A stretch of 6,513 nucleotides of DNA from Rhodocyclaceae bacterium (GTDB taxonomy: Bacteria; Pseudomonadota; Gammaproteobacteria; Burkholderiales; Rhodocyclaceae), in the NCBI GenBank assembly GCA_027325905.1, contig DAIEEM010000298.1:1-6513 (forward strand), in the 5' to 3' direction. Below the pieces are notes generated by a model that made no database searches, was not told where the DNA came from, and saw only the letters and a program-made list of their open reading frames with translations. Below are positions 1-5,413 of this stretch, piece after piece. Both the position numbers and the translations under genes were made by a program. Within the stretch, counting starts at the first letter, position 1, and each line of letters starts with the position of its first letter.

Positions 1-46
1 GCGAGGTCGCCACCGGCCGCAGGATGAACGCGCGGGACGGATTCAT
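1..46 (-). CDS. mdtB: RND efflux pump permease, MdtB-like, N-terminal 15 residues only
   Basis: Reading the minus strand from the ATG at 46-44 gives MNPSRAFILRPVATS and runs off the window edge. This is the typical opening of MdtB-type RND pumps (MNPSR-FILRPVATSLL in the family): a cytoplasmic start leading into the first membrane helix. Such proteins are about 1,040 residues long and form the inner-membrane proton/drug antiporter of the MdtABC tripartite pump. The gene begins 17 nt after the adaptor stop codon in the same direction, so the two are almost certainly one operon. A weak GAGG lies 11 nt before the ATG, so translation may depend partly on coupling to mdtA. Everything beyond residue 15 lies outside the window. 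The family is clear, but MdtB cannot be firmly separated from another RND paralogue on 15 residues. Confidence 0.8.
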   Translation of the reverse strand, partial: MNPSRAFILRPVATS

Positions 47-63
47 GCGGCGCGGAGCCTCGG

Positions 64-1287
64 CTACCGCGGTGCGCCGCCGGGGCCGCCGCCCGGAGCC
101 CCCGCAACGTCCGCCGCGCGGCGGGCCTTGGCCGCCGCGACGCCGGCGCCTGGCGTCGTCACCTCGACCTTGGCGCCGTCGCGCAGCTTGTCGGCGCCGT
201 CGGTGACGACCCGGTCGCCGGGAGCGAGGCCCTTCTCGATCGCGACGACGTCGCCGCTCACCGGACCGAGCGTCACCGGGCGCACGGCCACGGCCTGGTC
301 GGGCGTCACGGCATAGACGAAGAGTCCCTGGGTGCCGCGCTGTATCGCTGCCGTCGGCATCAGCGTGACGTCGTGGCGCGTCTCGACGCGGAGCTGCGCA
401 TTGACGAACTGGTTGGGGAACAGCGCGTCGTCGTCGTTGGCGAACTCGGCCTTGAGCTTGACGGTGCCGGTCGTCACGTCGATCTGGTTGTCCACCGTCA
501 GCAGCTTGCCGCTCGCCAGCCGCGTCTTGCCGTTGCGGTCGAAGGCCTCGACGACCAGCGTTTCGCCGGCGCGCAGGCGGGCGAACACCGGCTCGAGGTT
601 CTCCACCGGGATGGCGAAAACCAGGTCGATCGGCCGGGTCTGGGTGATGACGACGATGCCGGTGGTATCGGCGGCGTGAACCATGTTGCCGGCATCGACC
701 TGGCGCAGGCCGACGCGCCCGGTCAGCGGCGCGGTGACGCGCGTGAAATCGAGGTTCAGCTTGGCGCTGCCGACCTGGGCGCGATCGGAGAGGACGATGC
801 CTTCGTCCTGGCGTACCAGCGCCTCCTGGTCGTCGACCTGCTGTTTGGCGATCGAGTCCTTCGCCCACAGTTTGGCGTAACGTTCGTAATCGAGCTTGGC
901 AACGGCGAGCAGGCCCTCGTCGCGCGCCAGCGTGCCCTTGGCCTGGTCGAGAATCACCTGGAACGGCCGCGGATCGATTTCCGCCAGCAGGTCGCCGGCC
1001 TTCACGAAATCGCCTTCCTTGAACGGCACGCGAATGAGCAGGCCGTCGACGCGCGCCTTGATCGTCGCCGTGTTGCGCGCCGTGACCGTGCCCAGCGCGG
1101 TGATGGCGACGTCGATGTCGCCCTTGGCCACTGCGGCGGCCTGTACCGGCAACGGCCGATCGCCGCCCAAGCCGCGACGTCCCATGCCGTCCTGCTGCGC
1201 CGTCGCCGGCTTGCCTAAATACCAGAAGCCGACTGCGCCGGCGACGAGCAGGACCGCCAGGCCGGGCCAGAGTCTTTTCTTGTTCAT
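64..1287 (-). CDS. mdtA: Multidrug efflux RND transporter periplasmic adaptor, MdtA-like
   Basis: Membrane fusion protein that links an inner-membrane RND pump to an outer-membrane channel in the periplasm. Numbering from the upstream ATG at 1293, it has a basic N-terminus (NKKR), one membrane anchor at about residues 10-26 without a lipobox cysteine, and a first lipoyl half (about 60-113, with RVDGLL, KEGDFVKAGD and LLAEIDPRPF). An alpha-helical hairpin follows (about 114-182), then the second lipoyl half (about 183-210, VTAPLTGRVGLRQVDAGN), a beta-barrel (about 213-300, TTGIVVITQTRPIDLVF and DDALFPNQFVNA) and a membrane-proximal domain (about 305-378, GDRVVTDGADKLRDGAKVEV). These blocks match MdtA closely, and the length is normal. 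The last 30 residues are an Ala/Gly/Pro-rich tail of low complexity. I prefer the second ATG (1287), giving 407 residues, because AGGG lies 6 nt before it and directly abuts the first ATG at 1293. mdtB follows after 17 nt. Substrates cannot be read from the sequence. Confidence 0.95.
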   Translation of the reverse strand: MNKKRLWPGLAVLLVAGAVGFWYLGKPATAQQDGMGRRGLGGDRPLPVQAAAVAKGDIDVAITALGTVTARNTATIKARVDGLLIRVPFKEGDFVKAGDLLAEIDPRPFQVILDQAKGTLARDEGLLAVAKLDYERYAKLWAKDSIAKQQVDDQEALVRQDEGIVLSDRAQVGSAKLNLDFTRVTAPLTGRVGLRQVDAGNMVHAADTTGIVVITQTRPIDLVFAIPVENLEPVFARLRAGETLVVEAFDRNGKTRLASGKLLTVDNQIDVTTGTVKLKAEFANDDDALFPNQFVNAQLRVETRHDVTLMPTAAIQRGTQGLFVYAVTPDQAVAVRPVTLGPVSGDVVAIEKGLAPGDRVVTDGADKLRDGAKVEVTTPGAGVAAAKARRAADVAGAPGGGPGGAPR

Positions 1288-1306
1288 GCGCATCCCTGTT
1301 CGCTAT

Positions 1307-1339
1307 GCCGGCCGCCGGTCAGTTTGGCCGGCGGCCGGC
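1307..1339 (-). repeat. 12-bp perfect hairpin in the mdtA leader
   Basis: GCCGGCCGCCGG at 1307-1318 is the exact reverse complement of the bases at 1328-1339, with a 9-nt loop. In the minus-strand transcript this very GC-rich stem ends only about 8 nt before the AGGG ribosome-binding site of mdtA. There is no run of U after it, so it does not look like an intrinsic terminator in either direction. It could stabilise the message, limit ribosome access or act as an attenuator. It could also be part of a REP-like element. Only the structure is seen; the function is unknown. Confidence 0.6.
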
Positions 1340-1403
1340 CAGAGCGAATGCTAGCGGTTGACGCCGGTCGCCGTCGAGAAATATTGTTTCGGGTTGTTTC
1401 TCC

Positions 1404-1435
1404 CCGGTGCCGCGGCGTTCGCTCCGCGGCACCGG
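1404..1435. repeat. 12-bp perfect hairpin between the small-peptide gene and mdtA
   Basis: CCGGTGCCGCGG at 1404-1415 pairs perfectly with CCGCGGCACCGG at 1424-1435 across an 8-nt loop. It sits 25 bases beyond the TGA (1460-1462) of the putative tiny secreted-peptide gene, on the way to mdtA. On the minus strand it is followed by GGGGAGAAACAACCC and then an A/T-rich patch. No U-tract follows directly, so a strong intrinsic terminator is unlikely. A partial terminator or processing site that sets the ratio between the peptide and the efflux genes is possible. Confidence 0.5.
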
Positions 1436-1459
1436 CACGACGGACGGCGGGCCGCGGGG

Positions 1460-1571
1460 TCAATCGTCGTCGTCCTCGTCCGTGCGGTAATGCCTTTCGG
1501 CGGGGGTCGCAGGCCGTCGCCGCCAGGGAAAAGGCGCTCGGCAGGACTGCAACAACGAGGAAAGTCGGCAT
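1460..1571 (-). pseudogene. Tiny secreted acidic-tail peptide gene with apparent +1 frameshift
   Basis: Minus strand. An ATG at 1571 is preceded by GGAG at a good spacing of 6 nt. It opens a clear signal-peptide-like stretch, MPTFLVVAVLPSAFSLAATA. In the starting frame the codons then become rare for high-GC DNA (CGA, GGA, TTA) and the product turns into Arg/Pro-rich shadow sequence. Shifted by one base, codons with G or C at the third position resume and give ATPAERHYRTDEDDDD and a TGA at 1462-1460. The span is 112 nt, one base over 37 codons. Removing one base near 1536-1540 (for example one C of GGCCTGC) would join the two parts into a 36-residue exported peptide. The defect may be a sequencing error, a real mutation or, less likely, programmed shifting. 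I know no named family for it. It lies upstream of mdtA in the same direction. Confidence 0.45.
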
Positions 1572-1640
1572 GGTCGTCTCCGGGTGGCATTTCGGCATCG
1601 CGCCGCTCGCGGTGAAGCGACGCCTGATGAGAACAGCATG

Positions 1641-1664
1641 CGCCGGCTTTCTTATCGCCGGCTT
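1641..1664. repeat. 9-bp direct repeat CGCCGGCTT, 15-bp period
   Basis: CGCCGGCTT occurs at 1641-1649 and again at 1656-1664. The second copy overlaps the spacer and second half-site of the first PmrA-like box (1651-1667). It may be a by-product of duplicated regulator sites. It is short and could be chance in this GC-rich sequence. Confidence 0.35.
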
Positions 1665-1667
1665 AAT
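1651..1667. promoter_or_regulatory. PmrA/QseB-like response-regulator box 1 (weaker)
   Basis: CTTATC, 5 nt, then CTTAAT: two direct half-sites 11 bp apart, the layout of OmpR-family regulators whose consensus is near CTTAA(T/G)-N5-CTTAA(T/G) (PmrA/BasR, QseB). The first half-site matches 4 of 6 bases and the second matches fully. On the minus strand, a weak -10-like CATGCT (1640-1635) starts 10 bp beyond the box. The box is therefore placed to serve the divergent small-peptide/mdtA direction. Function is inferred from pattern and position only. Confidence 0.4.
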
Positions 1668-1692
1668 GGGCGACTTGTTGGTCCGACGCTCG

Positions 1693-1725
1693 CTTAATCG
1701 CCGTTTAAGAGAGCGACATCAGAAT
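1693..1725 (+). promoter_or_regulatory. PmrA/QseB-like box 2 with candidate promoter for the plus-strand genes
   Basis: CTTAATCGCCGTTTAAG (1693-1709) contains half-sites CTTAAT and TTTAAG separated by exactly 5 nt, close to the PmrA/QseB consensus. A -10-like CAGAAT at 1720-1725 (4 of 6 matches to TATAAT) starts 10 bp after the box. That is about the spacing used by PhoP/PmrA-type activators, where the box replaces a poor -35 element. The position where a -35 would fall (ATCGCC) is indeed not consensus. Transcription would start near 1732, about 25 nt before the small membrane peptide. Box 2 begins 42 bp after box 1, four helical turns. The regulator is not encoded in the window. Confidence 0.5.
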
Positions 1726-1735
1726 GGCGCCATTC
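1722..1735. promoter_or_regulatory. 14-bp perfect palindrome over the predicted transcription start
   Basis: GAATGGCGCCATTC is a perfect inverted repeat without a spacer, flanked on both sides by CATCA (the right copy follows one extra C). It overlaps the last bases of the proposed -10 element and the predicted start site of the plus-strand transcript. It ends 7 nt before the AAAGGA ribosome-binding site (1743-1748). A dimeric repressor bound here would block the promoter. With no loop it would be a poor RNA hairpin, so a DNA-binding site is more likely. No known operator is recognised. Confidence 0.4.
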
Positions 1736-1756
1736 CATCAGCAAAGGATCATCGAA

Positions 1757-1921
1757 ATGAAAAAGCAAGTTACGCTTGCGGCGGATGCATTCCGCTTCGT
1801 CGCCGCCATCGTGTTCGTGACCATGACCATGGCGTTCGTCATCCTGCCCTTTGCCCTATCCGCCCATCCTGGGGATCCGGCGCCGTCGGTGGCTGCGGCC
1901 ACGCCGCGCCACCTCACCTGA
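1757..1921 (+). CDS. Small single-span membrane or exported peptide, 54 residues
   Basis: I do not recognise this family. The ATG at 1757 is chosen because AAAGGA lies 8 nt before it. An earlier in-frame ATG at 1724 has no ribosome-binding site and would lie within the predicted promoter. The product begins with MKKQ, has a long hydrophobic stretch at about residues 10-34 (FRFVAAIVFVTMTMAFVILP), and ends in a short Pro/Ala-rich tail, HPGDPAPSVAAATPRHLT. It could be a single-pass inner-membrane peptide with its tail outside, or an exported peptide cut after ALSA. It is the first gene after the box-2 promoter and lies 21 nt before the ZIP-like gene. That arrangement suggests a small partner or leader protein for the transporter, but no function can be assigned. 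Confidence 0.7.
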   Translation: MKKQVTLAADAFRFVAAIVFVTMTMAFVILPFALSAHPGDPAPSVAAATPRHLT

Positions 1922-1942
1922 GCGACGTCGCTGCGGTCACCC

Positions 1943-2710
1943 ATGGATGCCGTCGCCATGCCGTCCGTGCCGGCGAGCGCGAGCGCTTTCCTGCACGTCG
2001 CGCTGTTCGCGCTGATTCCGGCCGCTGCCGCCGTAGTCGGGGCAGCCATCGCGGCCTACCGCCGGCCGGGCCCGGCCATGTGCAGCCATCTCCAGCATCT
2101 TGCCGCCGGCGTGGTGTTCTCGGTGGTCGCCGTGGAGATACTCCCCGACGTCGTCCATCGCCGGCAGCCGTGGCTGCTGGTTGTCGGCTTTGCGCTGGGC
2201 GTGGCGCTGATGCTGGCGCTGGAGCATTTCGCCGGCAAGTCCGAAGAGCGCCCCGGCAATGCTCCGACCGCCGCGGCCCATACCGCGCTGTTCGCCAGCC
2301 TGGGCATCGACGTCTTCCTCGACGGCCTGCTGATCGCCATCGGCTTCAACGCCGGCGGCCAGGCCGGGCAACTGCTGACCGTCGTTCTGGCGGTCGAACT
2401 GCTGTCCACGGGATTGGCGCTTTCGGCCACGCTCGGCGCTGCGGGCATGAAGCCGGCACGCATCGTCGCCGCCAGCGCCGCCCTGTTTTCCCTGATCGTC
2501 GCCGGCGCCGCTGCGGGTGCCTGGTTCTCGCCGTTGCTCGCCGGCGCGATGCTCGACCTGATCCTGGCCTTCGGCCTCGCTGCGCTGCTCTTCCTGGTAA
2601 CGGAACAGTTGCTGGTGGAAGCGCACAAGGTGCCGGAAACGCCGCTGTCTACCGCGCTCTTCTTCGTCGGTTTTATCGCTTTTCTCCTCCTTGGTATGGA
2701 ATCGGGATAG
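1943..2710 (+). CDS. ZIP-family-like membrane transporter with altered metal-site residues
   Basis: 255 residues, almost wholly hydrophobic, with about eight membrane spans, the usual ZIP fold and size. Recognisable blocks are span 2 (HLAAGVVFSVVAVEILPDVV, about 52-71), span 4 (DVFLDGLLIAIGF, 123-135), span 5 (AVELLSTGLALSATL, 150-164), span 7 (AFGLAALLFLVTEQLLVEAHK, about 209-229) and a final hydrophobic span. ZIP proteins move divalent metals such as Zn or Fe into the cytoplasm. Here the HxxxE of span 4 reads D123-D127 and that of span 5 reads E152-T156, so all four usual ligands are changed and the ion is uncertain. The soluble loop (about 97-113) lacks the His-rich repeat common in ZIPs. 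No good Shine-Dalgarno precedes the ATG at 1943 (an in-frame ATG lies at 1958), so translation may be coupled to the small gene 21 nt upstream. The P-type ATPase follows after 98 nt. Confidence 0.8.
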   Translation: MDAVAMPSVPASASAFLHVALFALIPAAAAVVGAAIAAYRRPGPAMCSHLQHLAAGVVFSVVAVEILPDVVHRRQPWLLVVGFALGVALMLALEHFAGKSEERPGNAPTAAAHTALFASLGIDVFLDGLLIAIGFNAGGQAGQLLTVVLAVELLSTGLALSATLGAAGMKPARIVAASAALFSLIVAGAAAGAWFSPLLAGAMLDLILAFGLAALLFLVTEQLLVEAHKVPETPLSTALFFVGFIAFLLLGMESG

Positions 2711-2734
2711 TCCGTGGTTTCCGCCGCTGCCGCT

Positions 2735-2756
2735 CATGTTGATGGGCGTCAACGTG
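2735..2756 (+). promoter_or_regulatory. FNR/Anr/Dnr-like box upstream of the P-type ATPase
   Basis: TTGATGGGCGTCAA at 2739-2752 matches the FNR-family consensus TTGAT-N4-ATCAA in 9 of 10 defined bases. The symmetry extends outward to 2735-2756 with 7 of 9 pairs. It lies in the 98-nt gap between the ZIP-like gene and the ATPase, 56 nt before the ATPase start. For a class II site centred at -41.5, transcription would start near 2787 and the -10 would fall at GAGACT (2775-2780), a weak match (3 of 6). The same bases could form an 8-bp RNA stem with one mismatch or wobble, but no U-tract follows, so a terminator is less likely. This suggests low-oxygen induction of the ATPase; it is an inference. 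Confidence 0.45.
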
Positions 2757-2808
2757 GTACCGTCGCGCCAGTGCGAGACTTCTATGTCTTGCGGCGGAGG
2801 ACGACGAC

Positions 2809-5367
2809 ATGAACGAAACGCTATCCGACGCACGTCGCGGCGCGGAGTTTCCGCCCGGCCTGTCGGCGGCCGAGGTTCTCGCCCGGCAGGCGGCGGAAGG
2901 CTTCAACGAAATGGCGGCCGACCAGGGCCGGTCGCTCGCCAGGATCGCCGCCGACGTCGTGCGCGAGCCGATGTTCCTGTTGCTGCTGGGTGCCGGCGGC
3001 ATCTATCTGCTGATGGGCGACGCCCACGAAGCCTTGATGCTGCTCGGCTTCGTCCTGGTCATCATGGCGGTCACCATCGTCCAGGAGCGGCGCACGGAAC
3101 GGGCGCTCGAGGCCCTGCGCGACCTGTCGAGTCCGCGTGCTCTGGTGATGCGCGACGGCCGGCCGTCGCGTATTCCCGGACGCGAAGTGGTGAGGGACGA
3201 CATCCTTATCCTCACCGAAGGCGACCGGGTTCCCGCCGACGGCGAGGTGCTTTCCGCCCACGAGCTGGCCGCCGATGAATCGCTGCTGACCGGAGAATCG
3301 GTTCCGGTGCAAAAGGCCGCGTCGGGCGCGGGCAACGGCGGCGCGGCGGCCGCGTCGGCCAGCCGCGTGTTCGCCGGCACCCTGGTCACCGCCGGCCAGG
3401 GCCTGGTTCGCGTCACCGCCGTCGGCGCCGCCAGCGAGCTGGGGCGCATCGGCAAGTCGCTGGCGACGATCGGCAGCGAGACGTCGCCGCTGCAGCGGGA
3501 GATCGGGGCGCTGGCGCGACGCCTGGCCGTCATCGGCGTCGGCCTGTGCCTGGTCGTCACCGCGCTCTACGTCGCGGCCCGGGGCGGCTGGCTCGACGGC
3601 CTGCTGGCGGGCATTACGCTGGCCATGGGGATATTGCCCCAGGAGTTCCCCGTCATCCTGATCATCTTCCTGGAGCTCGGCGCCAGGCGCATCGCCCAGG
3701 CCCGGGTGTTGACGCGGCGGCTCTCGGCGATCGAAACGCTGGGCGAGACGACGGTACTTTGCGTCGACAAGACCGGCACCCTGACCCAGAACCGGATGGC
3801 GGTCGCCGCCCTCCGCGCCGGCGACCGCAGCCTGGTCATCGACGATGCCGAGCGGCTGCTCGATCTGCCCGAGCCCTTCCACGAACTGCTCGAGTATTGC
3901 GTGCTGGCCAGCGAGATCGCGCCCCACGATCCGATGGAACAGGCATTCCACCGGCTGGCGCGCGAACATCTCGCCAACACCGAGCATCTCCACCCGGATT
4001 GGTCCCTGGCCCGCGAATACGAGCTGTCGCCCGATCTGCCGGCGATGTCCCACCTCTGGCGCATTCCCGACCGCGTCCAGCAGGCCGTGGCGACCAAGGG
4101 CGCTCCCGAGGCCATCGTCGATCTCTGCCATCTCGCCGACGCCGAAAGGCAGCGCGTGCTGGCCGCGGCCGCTGCCATGGCCGGCGACGGCCTGCGCGTC
4201 CTCGGCGTCGCCAAGGCCACGCACCGCGGCGATACCTGGCCGGCGATCCAGCACGACTTCGACTTCGCCTTCGTCGGCCTCGTCGGCCTCGCCGACCCGC
4301 TGCGCCCCGAGGTGCCCGCGGCCATCGCCGAATGCCGCAGCGCCGGCATTCGCATCATGATGATCACCGGCGACCATCCGCGCACGGCGCATGCCGTCGC
4401 CGCGGGCGCCGGCATCTCCGTCGCACAGGTCTTGACCGGCGCGGAGCTCGCGGCGCTGGCGCCCGCCGAACTCGCGGCGCGGCTGCGCGGCGATTGCGTG
4501 TTCGCCCGCGTCACGCCGGGGCAGAAACTGCGCATCGTCGAGGCGCTCAAAGCCAACGGCGAAGTGGTGGCGATGACGGGGGACGGCGTCAACGACGCGC
4601 CGGCCCTGAAAGCCGCGCATATCGGCATCGCCATGGGCAAGCGCGGCACCGACGTGGCGCGCGAAGCCGCCGATCTGGTGCTGCTGGAGGACGACTTCGA
4701 CGCCATCGTCCGCGCCGTGCGGCTCGGCCGCCGCATTTTCGCCAACTTGCGGCAGGCGATGATCTATACGCTCGCGGTGCACGTCCCGATCATCGGCCTG
4801 TCGATCCTGCCGCTGCTCTGCGGCCTGCCGCTGGTACTGGCGCCGATCCATATCGCATTTCTCGAACTCGTCATCGACCCGGCCTGCTCGATCGTCTTCG
4901 AGGCCGAGGAGGCGGCCGCAAACCTCATGGCGCAGCCGCCGCGCAGCCGGGCCGAGCCCCTGGTGGCGTCGCGCCATATCGCCCTGAGCCTGGTCCAGGG
5001 CGCCATGACCACCGTGGTGGTCATCCTACTCTACTGGTATTCCATCCGTTCCGGCACGGCTGCGGCGGAAGCCCGGACACTGGCCTTCGTCGCCCTCGTC
5101 GCGGCGAATTGCGCGCTGATCTTCAGCAGCCGCTCCGTCGTCCCCGGTATCGGCGACGCCTTGCGCCGTGTCGCCCCGATCGGCTACTGGGTCGTTGCCG
5201 GAACCTTCATCGCCCTCATCGCGGTGACGGCCATCCCGCTGCTTGCCGTGCCGTTCTCGTTTGCCGGCCTGTCGGCGCGCCGATGGCTCGGCGCTGCGGC
5301 CGTCGGCGTGTCGACCCTGCTATTGTTCGAAGTGGCCAAGGCCGGCGTTGCCGGCCGTAATGCCTGA
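2809..5367 (+). CDS. P-type cation-transporting ATPase, P2-like with PQEFP motif
   Basis: 852 residues, full length. GGAGG lies 8 nt before the ATG. An N-terminal cation-ATPase region (PPGLSAAEVLARQAAEGFNE, 15-34) leads to membrane spans 1-2 (about 54-91). The actuator domain carries TGES (161-164), spans 3-4 lie at about 239-292, and the phosphorylated aspartate is D320 in DKTGTLT. The nucleotide domain has KGAPE (430-434), the P domain has DPLRPE (496-501), TGDH (520-523) and GDGVND (591-596), and about six further spans close the protein. All catalytic motifs are intact, so it should be active in ATP-driven ion transport at the inner membrane. There is no N-terminal metal-binding domain and no CPC/SPC motif, so it is not a typical Cu/Zn/Cd exporter. 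Span 4 has PQEFP instead of the Ca-pump PEGLP, and span 6 has ELVIDPACS. The ion is therefore unknown; annotation as a calcium pump would be premature. Confidence 0.93.
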   Translation: MNETLSDARRGAEFPPGLSAAEVLARQAAEGFNEMAADQGRSLARIAADVVREPMFLLLLGAGGIYLLMGDAHEALMLLGFVLVIMAVTIVQERRTERALEALRDLSSPRALVMRDGRPSRIPGREVVRDDILILTEGDRVPADGEVLSAHELAADESLLTGESVPVQKAASGAGNGGAAAASASRVFAGTLVTAGQGLVRVTAVGAASELGRIGKSLATIGSETSPLQREIGALARRLAVIGVGLCLVVTALYVAARGGWLDGLLAGITLAMGILPQEFPVILIIFLELGARRIAQARVLTRRLSAIETLGETTVLCVDKTGTLTQNRMAVAALRAGDRSLVIDDAERLLDLPEPFHELLEYCVLASEIAPHDPMEQAFHRLAREHLANTEHLHPDWSLAREYELSPDLPAMSHLWRIPDRVQQAVATKGAPEAIVDLCHLADAERQRVLAAAAAMAGDGLRVLGVAKATHRGDTWPAIQHDFDFAFVGLVGLADPLRPEVPAAIAECRSAGIRIMMITGDHPRTAHAVAAGAGISVAQVLTGAELAALAPAELAARLRGDCVFARVTPGQKLRIVEALKANGEVVAMTGDGVNDAPALKAAHIGIAMGKRGTDVAREAADLVLLEDDFDAIVRAVRLGRRIFANLRQAMIYTLAVHVPIIGLSILPLLCGLPLVLAPIHIAFLELVIDPACSIVFEAEEAAANLMAQPPRSRAEPLVASRHIALSLVQGAMTTVVVILLYWYSIRSGTAAAEARTLAFVALVAANCALIFSSRSVVPGIGDALRRVAPIGYWVVAGTFIALIAVTAIPLLAVPFSFAGLSARRWLGAAAVGVSTLLLFEVAKAGVAGRNA

Positions 5368-5413
5368 CGGCCGGTTCCGCCTTGTCGTTCGGCCGCCGGG
5401 ACGCGCGGATCGG

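Noticed and set aside
373..1218. A 281-codon plus-strand frame opposite mdtA
   Set aside because: It is the antisense shadow of a well-conserved gene, with no recognisable domain.
1284..1571. Reading the tiny peptide gene straight through to a 96-residue product that overlaps the mdtA start
   Set aside because: After the signal-like part the frame uses codons rare in this DNA and gives Arg/Pro-rich sequence, while the neighbouring frame keeps coding character up to its stop at 1460.
1294..1756. A BaeR-type site for mdtABC control, as known in Escherichia coli
   Set aside because: I looked for the TTTTTCTCC-type sequence in the control region and did not see it. The 6-5-6 boxes are a better fit.
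1324..2742. A 472-codon plus-strand open frame running through the control region and the ZIP-like gene
   Set aside because: The product is Arg/Pro/Gly-rich without domains. It overlaps the regulatory elements, and the ZIP-like frame in the same stretch has clear membrane spans.
2821..4977. A 718-codon open frame on the minus strand opposite the P-type ATPase
   Set aside because: It is the shadow of a high-GC gene. Its product is rich in Gln, Arg, His, Gly and Asp with no domain or membrane pattern, and the plus-strand ATPase has every family motif.
3546..5360. A 604-codon plus-strand frame inside the ATPase gene
   Set aside because: It is an out-of-frame shadow, strongly Arg-rich (RRP repeats), with no ribosome-binding site considered likely.
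5340..5399. Possible bidirectional terminator at the ATPase end: a 7-bp GGCCGGC/GCCGGCC stem with a GTT loop (5340-5356) and a 6-bp CGGCCG stem (5368-5395)
   Set aside because: Neither stem is followed by a U-tract in either direction, and GCCGGC words are common across this GC-rich window. Some termination must occur here between convergent genes, but these elements do not prove it.
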